DNA from: Bacteroidota bacterium
GTDB lineage: Bacteria; Bacteroidota; Bacteroidia; Bacteroidales; JACABE01
Direction: 5' to 3'
Assembly: GCA_026391675.1 (NCBI GenBank)
Contig: JAPLDQ010000043.1
Span: forward strand, 28,577-92,576
Length of the DNA: 64,000 nt
Below the pieces are notes generated by a model. The model saw nothing but the letters and a program-made list of their open reading frames with translations, had not been told where the DNA came from and made no database searches. Below are positions 56,157 to 64,000 of this stretch, piece by piece. The stretch's first letter is position 1; every line of letters starts with the position of its first letter. Made by a program: the position numbers and the translations under genes.

Positions 56157-59100
56157 ATGAGAAAATCATTCATTCTTTTAAGTTTAATATTCCTGATTGC
56201 TACGAGTTCATGGGCTCAGCTTAGCGGAGTAAAAACCATACCAGGTACTTATGCATCTATTTCAGCTGCCATTGCTGATTTGAACACAAATGGTGTAGGT
56301 ACTGGAGGTGTTATTTTTAATATTGCTGCAGCATATACTGAAACCATTTCTGCAACATTATCATTAACTGCAACTGGTACAGCTTCTAACCCTATTGTTT
56401 TCCAAAAAAGCGGTGCAGGAGCAAACCCTTTGATTACAGCTTATACAACCGGAATTGCAACTTCCGATTCAACCGTACAGGATGGAATCTGGAATTTTAT
56501 AGGTTCCGATTATGTGACCATTGATGGAATTGATCTTTATGACCCCAATACAACCAATCCTGCTACTATGGAATATGGATACGGTTTTTTTAAACAAAGT
56601 GATGTAAATGGTTGCCAAAACAATACAATAAAAAATTGTGTGGTAACCCTTAACAGAAATAACAATATAACCGGAGCAAGTCTTGCTGTTGATGGCTCAC
56701 GTGCCATTAATATGGTAAATGCTTTAGTTACTGCTCAAAAAACAGTTGTTATCCCATCTTTAGCTTCCGGCACTAACTCTTATAATAAATTTTACAGCAA
56801 CACATTACAAAATTGCAATATAGGTATTGCATTAATAGGTTATGCCGGTGCAACTCCATTTACATTATGCGATTTTGGTAATGATATTGGCGGAACTTCT
56901 CTTTTAACAGGAAATAATATAATAAACTATGGAGGTGCCACAGCTGCTACTAATCCTGCTGCTGCTGTAAGAACTCTGGCTCAGTATGATTTAAATGTTT
57001 CTTATAATACTGTTAATAATAACAATGGTTCAGGTGTTAATCATACATCTACACTCAGGGGAATTTATCTTAATACAGCTTTAAGCGCAAATGCTACAAT
57101 AAGTTATAATACCATTACACTAAAATATTTTGGTAAAACTTCTCAGGTTTCTGTCATTGAAAATGTTTCAGGTTCAACGGCTGCTTCAAATACCATTAAA
57201 ATCAGTAATAATACGATTACAAATTGTATAAATGACTCAACTACCAGCGGAGTCTGGTATGGGATTTATAATAATGCTGCCACTCCGGCTAATCTTATCA
57301 TTAATAATAATACATTTTCTTCCAATACCACAAAAGCTACCTCTGGTGCTACTTATTTAATTTATAATAGTGGTGCTGTTACTACTGTTGACAGTATTTG
57401 TGGAAACCAACTTTCTTTCAGTAATACTGGTACTGCTGCTTATACAGGTATTAATTATAACTTATACAATAATGGAGCAGCCAATACATGTTCTGTTGTA
57501 ATTAACAATAATAATTACTCAAATTATAACTATAATTTAACGGGTACAGGTTCATTATATTTTCTGTACTCAGCTGGAACTCCTTATAATTTAAATATTT
57601 CCAATAATATATGGACCAATTTAAGTTTAAATCATTCAGGGACAGAATATTTATGTTATATAAGTTCAACAATAAATGGTGTTGCTCTGAATTTTACCAA
57701 TAACTTTATTGCCGGTACTTTAACCAGAACTGCTGCTCCGGGTACCATGTATTGTTTCAATAATTCAGGCTCTACCGTAATAGGAACTGTTGTTACTGTT
57801 GCTGATAATGATTTTTCTAATATAACAGCAACTACATCAGGAACAGGAACCAGTTATGGTATTAATGAAGCTTCAACTTCCCCTGCACCCTATTCTCTAA
57901 AGTCTGTACATGGTAATACCATTTCCAACTTTAATTTTAACTCTACGGGATCAATGCAAGGATTATTTGTAGGTAATTGCGGACCCGGAATTACTACCAC
58001 AAGTTCACTTATTTACAATAATACCATTACTGCACTTTCAAATGCAGGAACTTTAACAGGATTAAATTTAGGATCTACTTCTTCTTTAACCTCCAGATTT
58101 CAAGTATATAATAATACAGTTAATAATTTGTTTTCATCAGGGGCATCTTCCGCTGTTACTGGTGCAACTATTGCCAGCAGTGGCATGGGTGTTGATTTTT
58201 ACAAACATAATATCTTTGCTATAAAAGCGAATGGTGCTACCGGTCTGGCAAATGGTATACTTGTCACTTCCGGAGGGATCAATACAAATATTTATAACAA
58301 CTTTGTTTCAGATGTTAAAGCTCCCAATAACTCAAATACTACTGATGGAGTGAGAGGTATAAGCATAACATCCACTTCTGTTAACACAAATGTAAATTTA
58401 TATTACAATACTGTATTTATTGATACCACTTCGGGTGGTGCCAATTTTTCAAGTTCAGCAATTTACCATACTTATTCTGCAACTTCTACCACAGCAGCTC
58501 TGACTATGCGTAATAATATTTTTGTTAATAATGCTACACCTAAAGGAACAGGAATTGCAGTTGCTTTCAGAAGAAGTGCATCTACAAATTTGCTTAATAT
58601 GACTTCAGATTGCAATTATAATTGTTTTTATACAGATACAACCCTTACCAATCATTTTATATATTCCAACACAACAACGAATTATAAATCAATACAAGCC
58701 TATAAAGCAAATGTTGCTGAACGTGAAATACAATCTTTTAGCGAACTGCCTCCATTTACAAATATTGCTGCAAAACCATATGATCTTCATTTAATTACTA
58801 CTACTCCTACTCAATGTGAAAGCAGTGGGATTAAAATAGCCGGAATAACAACAGATTATGATGATGATGCACGTTTTGGTTCTGTAACACCTCCTTATAC
58901 CGGTTCGGGAATAAGTACTGATGTTGGTGCAGATGAAGCTAATTTCCTTCAGGCAACTGATGTAATTCCTCCTGCCATTACTTATACTCCTCTTGTAAAT
59001 TCAGCTTATCCAAATAGTACATTAGTTGCAACCATTACTGATCCTGGTGGAGTTCCCACAACAGCATCAGGAAAACCGGTTTTGTACTGGAAGATCAATG

Positions 59101-62100
59101 TTCCAGGAAGCTGGAACTCAGCTTCTGCAACTTCTCTGGGTAATAACCAATTTTCATTTACATTTGGTACCGGAGCTAATGTTGGAGATAGCATATTATA
59201 TTATGTTGTTGCCCAGGATAATTTAGGCAATTCGATCAGTAATCCTTCATTAGGTGCAGGAGGTTTTGGAATAAATCCTCCAAGTGCTGGCACGCTTCCT
59301 ACTGCAATATATCAGTATAAACAATTACCTTCCTTATCAGGGGTTTATACCATAGATTCTTCAATGCTTACAGGCGGAACTAATTTTAAAACTTTTACCG
59401 ATGCAGTAACTGCTTTAAATAATGCAGGTCTTACTGCCCCTGTAACCTTTAATGTTGCAGCTAATCAAAGTTGGGCAATGAATTGTACAGGTAGTCCGCT
59501 TGCAGCTATCAGAATTGCAAATACAACTACATCAGCCACTAATACTGTTACTTTTCAGAAATCAGGTACAGGTGCAAATCCTGTTTTAAATATTAAAGGA
59601 ACTTCCGGTTCTGCTGATTATGGTATTTATCTGGACGGATGTAAATACATTACTTTTAATGCTATCGATGTTGTTGACTCTGGTTCATCTGCTACCAACT
59701 GGATTGAATATGGTATTTATCTTAAAGGTTATGCAACCTATTCATGTCAATACAATACCTTTAAAAATAGTGTGATAAATATGGAAAGAAGCATTGCATC
59801 TTATGGCGTTTATACATCAAGTGCCGCTACTTCTTATACTTCCACTAACAGCTATAATAAATTCTATAATAACACGATAAAAGAAGGACGTTATGGATAT
59901 TATTTTAGCGGAGTTACTGCATTTAGAGATACATTGAACGAAGTTGGAAATGAATTATCAGGTATAAGTTTGGTGCAATCAATCGGATCTCCAGTTGTTG
60001 CAACAGCTGCTACCGGAATTTATGCAACCTATCAGGATGCATTAAAAATCTTCAATACTACAATAGACACTGTAATTACTTCCACTGCATTAGTAATAGG
60101 GATGGATATTTCCAATTCAACGAATTTAAATATTTATGGTGATACTATCAAAAATTTAAGTAAAACAGGTGCTGCTGCCAATGATCTGTATTTGATTAAT
60201 ATTACAGGTTCTCTTGCGGGGACTAATAATGTTTACAATAATATGTTAATTAATTGTACAATTCCTGCAACATCTACCAGTGGGAATCTTAATGCCATGA
60301 GATTGTATACAGGAGTCTGCAACTGGAATGTTTATGGCAATACTGCTTATAATTTAGTGAATTATAAAGGAGGCTTAACCGGTATTTATATGGGTAGTGG
60401 GTCAGGTACAAGTATAAATATTTATAATAACAAATTATATAATTTTAATTGTCTTGCTGCAACTGGAGCTATTCAAATGATTTATGGTGATCAGATTAGT
60501 ACTACCTATAATATATACAATAATTATGTATATGATATTAAAAATGCTGCTTCAACAACAATACCTGCTGTACAAGCAATTTCAGCAAATTCAGCCGGTA
60601 CTTATAAAATCTATTACAATACTATATATTTAGATTATATCAGTACAAATGCTGCAAACAGCTCTGCCGCATTGTATGTAAATTCAGCCACACCTGTTAT
60701 TGATTTAAGAAATAATATTTTTGTTAACAAATGTGATATGACTAATGGAGGAAGAGCTGTTGCATTCTGGTACACAGGTAAACTACCATATTTAAACATA
60801 GCATCAACTACCAATAATAATTTATTTTATAGTGGAATACCTGGCACAAAGAATTTGATTTTCTGCGATTCAATTGCTCCTTCTGCTACTACTAACTATT
60901 TACAGACATTGACAGATTACAAAACAGTCTCAGGTAAAGATGCTAATTCAGTTACTGAAGATCCTCCTTTTATTAGCAATGTTTTACCTTATAACCTCCA
61001 TATGCAAACAACTGTTCCTACAATTACTGAAGGCAGAGGACAAGTTATTGCAGGTTTTACAACTGATTTTGATGGTGATACCCGTAATGCAACAACACCA
61101 GATTTAGGTGCTGATGAATTTTCAGGTACTCCTGTTGTAAATTGCGCTGGAACACCTCCGGCAACTTCAATAAGCGGAGCAGCTTCTGTTTGTATAAACA
61201 CAGGAACAGCACTTACATTAACTCCTTTAAATACTGATTTGGGAATTACCCATCAATGGGCGTATTCAATTACAGCCGGAGGACCTTATACAAAATTAGG
61301 TACGCTTAATTCACAATTAACTGGTAGTATTTCAACAATAACTTATTATGTTGATACTATTCGCTGTACAAATAGTGGTTTATATTACGTTACTCCTATG
61401 AAAACCATAACAATTAATCAATATCCTGTTTCATCAGCATCAGTTAGCACTTCACCAATTTGCGCCAATGCTACACTTAGCCTTTTAGGAACAACAGATA
61501 TTGGAACATCATTTAACTGGACCGGTCCTAACGGTTTTACATCTACAGCGCAAAACCCAAGTATTTCATCAGCAACGACTGCTGCATCAGGGGTTTATTC
61601 GTTTACATCTACAGCTAATGGTTGTACTTCTTCAATTGTTACTACTACAGCGGTTGTAAATCAAACACCAAGTGCAATAACTGTTACACCTTCAGCAACC
61701 TCATTCTGTATAGGTAATATTCAACAATTATCAGCTACTGGTGGTATCGTTACAGGTGCTGCAATTTTGACTGAAAATTTTAATGGAGGAACTAATAGCT
61801 GGACAAGATTTAATAATTCTGTAGGAGGTGTCCCTGATAGTGCAACATGGAAATTAAGACCAGATGCATATAATAATACTAATATTGGTATTTTTCATAG
61901 CAATGATAATTCACAGTTCTATCTTTCCAATAGCTATGATGAGGGGACAGGTACAGGTATTAATACTGAAACCATACTTCAGTCACCTTCATTTAATACC
62001 ATTAATTTCACTTCTGCTAATTTAAATTTTTATCAGAACTATCAGAGATATGCTACTAACTATGATACAGCCAGAGTAGAAGTTTCTTCAAATGGAACAA

Positions 62101-64000
62101 CCTGGACTACCTTACAAGCCTATACTTATACCTCAGGTAATCAAGGTTCTCAAACTGCATTCTCAAATGCCAATATTGCACTGACAGCTCCATTTCTCAA
62201 TCAGCCAACTGTTTATATACGTTTTAAATATAACACTCATACAGGCGGATATGTTTGGGCTATTGACAATGTAAGTATTTCCGGAAGCAAATCATTAGCA
62301 CCAACATGGTTGCCTGTTACTGGTTTATACAGCGATGCAGGTGCATCAATACCTTATGTTTCTGGTACTGCAACACCAACCGTATTTGCTAAACCTGATG
62401 CCGGAACTGCCAATTACAATGCAACAGTGACTACATCTCCTGATAATTGTTCAATTACCAGTAATACTGCGGTTGTAAACGTAGCACCTCCTTCAGTGGG
62501 CGGAACTGCAACAGCTTCTGCAACATCAGTTTGTTTTGGAACTGGAACTACGATTAATTTAACCGGATATACCGGTAGCATTCAATGGCAATCTTCATTA
62601 GATGGTACAACATGGTCAAATATTGTTGGTCAAACAAGCTCAACTTTGTTAACAGGAAATCTTACTACTCCTACTTATTATCAGGCTGTTGTAACAAGCG
62701 GTGCATGTGCACCTGCTACTTCAACCGTAGCTATAGTAAGTAGTATTGATCCGATTAGTATTGGCGGACACATTGCCGGTGGTGGAGTAACAATTTGTGC
62801 CGGTACTAATTCCACAACACTTACTTTATCAGGAAATACCGGTAATATCACAAAATGGCAGTCTTCACCCAATGGAACAAGCTGGACTGATATTTCAAAC
62901 ACAACTACTTCTTATACTGCAACCAATTTAACAACAACTTCATTATTCAGAGCTGTTATTCAAAGTGGTGTTTGCAGTATTGCATATTCTGATACAGCAA
63001 CGATTAATATAAATCCTGTAACCGTTCCAGGAACAGTCACTGGTGGTATTGCTGTTTGTTCAGGTATCAACACTACATTGTTAACCTTAGGTAGCTATAC
63101 TGGAAGTATTATAAAATGGCAATCTTCACCAAACGGAACTACCTGGACTGATATTGCCAATACTGCAAATACCTATACTGCCACTAATTTAACAGCTACA
63201 ACACAATACAGGGCTGTTGTTCAAAGTGGAGTTTGTAGTGTTGCAAATTCTGTTTCAACAACAGTTAGTGTTGATCCGTTAAATGTTGGAGGAACTTTAA
63301 GCAGTGATACTACTTACTGCTCAACTACCAATAACAGACTGTTAACATTAACAGGAAATATAGGAAATATTGTAAGATGGGAAAATTCAACCAATGGAGG
63401 AACAATCTGGAATCCTATTTCAAATACAATAAATACATATACTGCAACAAACATAACTGCAACTACAAAATACAGAGTAATTGTACAAAGTGGGAGCTGT
63501 CCTGCAGCAAATTCATCAGTTGTAACTCTTACAGTTAATACACCACCGACAGCAACTATTACATCATTTACAAATCCAAGTATTTGTGCTGCTGCTAACG
63601 GAAGTGCAACTGTAAATACTGCTTCTACCTATTCATGGGCTACAGCTCCTGTTCAGACAACACAAACCGCAACTGGTTTAGCAGCAGGAACTTATTATGT
63701 TACGATTTCCAATGGTGTTTGTAGCAATTCAACATCAGTAACTTTAAGTGATCCAAGTGCACCAACAGTATCTATTGGTTCTACTACAACCGTAACTTGT
63801 TCAGGTTCGCCTGTTACCTTTACCGGTAACGGTGCTACAACTTATGAATTCTTTATCAATGGCGTATCTCAGGGTGCTCCTACTACAACCAATACCTTAA
63901 CTACTACTACCCTTGTCAATGGCAATGTAGTAACAGTAAGAGGTGTAACTGCAGGTTGTACAGGCAACAGTGGAGGTATTACCATGACAGTTGACCCAGT
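56157..64000 (+). CDS. Third giant secreted protein, partial (open at the window end)
   Basis: Open from the ATG at 56157 to the window edge: 2614 codons with no stop, in frame to the last residues read (TMTVDP). Signal peptide about 1-21 (SSWAQ). A long parallel beta-helix region (about 22-930), rich in NNNTI/YNNT turns and ending DVGADEA, is followed by an Ig-like domain. A second beta-helix module (about 1057-1652) starts SGVYTIDSS...FKTFTDAV and ends FDGDTRNATTPDLGADEF. Then come Ig-like domains, one of which carries an inserted jellyroll (about 1870-2045, ENFNGGTNSW ... VWAIDNVSIS), and four tandem ~85-residue Ig-like repeats (about 2112-2463) with W(Q/E)(S/N)S and YRA/YRV patterns. A sorting domain is expected beyond the window. 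Function is probably adhesion or surface structure. Confidence 0.85.
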   Translation, partial: MRKSFILLSLIFLIATSSWAQLSGVKTIPGTYASISAAIADLNTNGVGTGGVIFNIAAAYTETISATLSLTATGTASNPIVFQKSGAGANPLITAYTTGIATSDSTVQDGIWNFIGSDYVTIDGIDLYDPNTTNPATMEYGYGFFKQSDVNGCQNNTIKNCVVTLNRNNNITGASLAVDGSRAINMVNALVTAQKTVVIPSLASGTNSYNKFYSNTLQNCNIGIALIGYAGATPFTLCDFGNDIGGTSLLTGNNIINYGGATAATNPAAAVRTLAQYDLNVSYNTVNNNNGSGVNHTSTLRGIYLNTALSANATISYNTITLKYFGKTSQVSVIENVSGSTAASNTIKISNNTITNCINDSTTSGVWYGIYNNAATPANLIINNNTFSSNTTKATSGATYLIYNSGAVTTVDSICGNQLSFSNTGTAAYTGINYNLYNNGAANTCSVVINNNNYSNYNYNLTGTGSLYFLYSAGTPYNLNISNNIWTNLSLNHSGTEYLCYISSTINGVALNFTNNFIAGTLTRTAAPGTMYCFNNSGSTVIGTVVTVADNDFSNITATTSGTGTSYGINEASTSPAPYSLKSVHGNTISNFNFNSTGSMQGLFVGNCGPGITTTSSLIYNNTITALSNAGTLTGLNLGSTSSLTSRFQVYNNTVNNLFSSGASSAVTGATIASSGMGVDFYKHNIFAIKANGATGLANGILVTSGGINTNIYNNFVSDVKAPNNSNTTDGVRGISITSTSVNTNVNLYYNTVFIDTTSGGANFSSSAIYHTYSATSTTAALTMRNNIFVNNATPKGTGIAVAFRRSASTNLLNMTSDCNYNCFYTDTTLTNHFIYSNTTTNYKSIQAYKANVAEREIQSFSELPPFTNIAAKPYDLHLITTTPTQCESSGIKIAGITTDYDDDARFGSVTPPYTGSGISTDVGADEANFLQATDVIPPAITYTPLVNSAYPNSTLVATITDPGGVPTTASGKPVLYWKINVPGSWNSASATSLGNNQFSFTFGTGANVGDSILYYVVAQDNLGNSISNPSLGAGGFGINPPSAGTLPTAIYQYKQLPSLSGVYTIDSSMLTGGTNFKTFTDAVTALNNAGLTAPVTFNVAANQSWAMNCTGSPLAAIRIANTTTSATNTVTFQKSGTGANPVLNIKGTSGSADYGIYLDGCKYITFNAIDVVDSGSSATNWIEYGIYLKGYATYSCQYNTFKNSVINMERSIASYGVYTSSAATSYTSTNSYNKFYNNTIKEGRYGYYFSGVTAFRDTLNEVGNELSGISLVQSIGSPVVATAATGIYATYQDALKIFNTTIDTVITSTALVIGMDISNSTNLNIYGDTIKNLSKTGAAANDLYLINITGSLAGTNNVYNNMLINCTIPATSTSGNLNAMRLYTGVCNWNVYGNTAYNLVNYKGGLTGIYMGSGSGTSINIYNNKLYNFNCLAATGAIQMIYGDQISTTYNIYNNYVYDIKNAASTTIPAVQAISANSAGTYKIYYNTIYLDYISTNAANSSAALYVNSATPVIDLRNNIFVNKCDMTNGGRAVAFWYTGKLPYLNIASTTNNNLFYSGIPGTKNLIFCDSIAPSATTNYLQTLTDYKTVSGKDANSVTEDPPFISNVLPYNLHMQTTVPTITEGRGQVIAGFTTDFDGDTRNATTPDLGADEFSGTPVVNCAGTPPATSISGAASVCINTGTALTLTPLNTDLGITHQWAYSITAGGPYTKLGTLNSQLTGSISTITYYVDTIRCTNSGLYYVTPMKTITINQYPVSSASVSTSPICANATLSLLGTTDIGTSFNWTGPNGFTSTAQNPSISSATTAASGVYSFTSTANGCTSSIVTTTAVVNQTPSAITVTPSATSFCIGNIQQLSATGGIVTGAAILTENFNGGTNSWTRFNNSVGGVPDSATWKLRPDAYNNTNIGIFHSNDNSQFYLSNSYDEGTGTGINTETILQSPSFNTINFTSANLNFYQNYQRYATNYDTARVEVSSNGTTWTTLQAYTYTSGNQGSQTAFSNANIALTAPFLNQPTVYIRFKYNTHTGGYVWAIDNVSISGSKSLAPTWLPVTGLYSDAGASIPYVSGTATPTVFAKPDAGTANYNATVTTSPDNCSITSNTAVVNVAPPSVGGTATASATSVCFGTGTTINLTGYTGSIQWQSSLDGTTWSNIVGQTSSTLLTGNLTTPTYYQAVVTSGACAPATSTVAIVSSIDPISIGGHIAGGGVTICAGTNSTTLTLSGNTGNITKWQSSPNGTSWTDISNTTTSYTATNLTTTSLFRAVIQSGVCSIAYSDTATININPVTVPGTVTGGIAVCSGINTTLLTLGSYTGSIIKWQSSPNGTTWTDIANTANTYTATNLTATTQYRAVVQSGVCSVANSVSTTVSVDPLNVGGTLSSDTTYCSTTNNRLLTLTGNIGNIVRWENSTNGGTIWNPISNTINTYTATNITATTKYRVIVQSGSCPAANSSVVTLTVNTPPTATITSFTNPSICAAANGSATVNTASTYSWATAPVQTTQTATGLAAGTYYVTISNGVCSNSTSVTLSDPSAPTVSIGSTTTVTCSGSPVTFTGNGATTYEFFINGVSQGAPTTTNTLTTTTLVNGNVVTVRGVTAGCTGNSGGITMTVDP
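62490..63545 (+). repeat. Four tandem Ig-like coding repeats
   Basis: Four consecutive units of about 255-265 bp encode domains of the form GG...C.G.N...L.LTG..G.I..WQSS.NG..W..I.NT...Y.ATNLT.TT.YRAVVQSG.C. Units begin near 62497, 62761, 63022 and 63280. Units 2 and 3 are the most alike (both with KWQSSPNGT.WTDI). Confidence 0.75.

Overview
This window is AT-rich DNA from a member of the Bacteroidota, probably an uncultured environmental lineage. The evidence is: at least eight proteins carrying type IX secretion system (T9SS) C-terminal sorting domains, one of them of the gliding-motility (type B) kind; a SusC/SusD outer-membrane uptake pair; promoter-like TAnnTTTG elements; few Shine-Dalgarno sites; and strong hairpin terminators of the poly-A/poly-U type. 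I see no rRNA, tRNA, CRISPR array, phage or transposase gene.

Layout. (1) 1-4288, plus strand: the end of an unidentified gene, then two ABC ATPases and two ABC-2 permeases forming a YbhFSR-type exporter. The ATPases are complementary: one lacks the H-loop histidine, the other has a broken LSGGQ motif. (2) 4377-10329, minus strand: three tandem paralogous T9SS-secreted proteins, each with its own copy of a related hairpin terminator. (3) 10554-14149, minus strand: a one-chain OppD/OppF-type double ATPase and a secreted C69 dipeptidase, suggesting peptide use. (4) 14492-17868: an Rh-type ammonium channel convergent with cysN-cysD (ATP sulfurylase). (5) 18390-56029, plus strand: two giant paralogous secreted multidomain proteins (4559 and 3635 aa). 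They flank a block holding a lectin/PKD protein with a type B sorting domain, two tandem LamG plus PNGase F-like proteins, and a SusC/SusD pair. (6) 56157 to the window end: a third giant secreted protein, still open after 2614 codons.

How the parts may work together. About two thirds of the window encodes surface or secreted proteins. The giant proteins are built from alternating parallel beta-helix modules (ending in a D-IDG-x-R...IGADE tail) and CARDB-like Ig domains, a plan expected of long adhesins or fibres. The central block combines carbohydrate-binding folds (L-type lectin, LamG), a PNGase F-like fold that keeps two of the three catalytic acids of PNGase F, and a SusCD importer. I infer that it could bind N-glycoproteins, release N-glycans and take up products; this is the most interesting candidate system here. 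A conserved ~51-bp block precedes both complete giant genes at identical internal spacing and may coordinate their expression.
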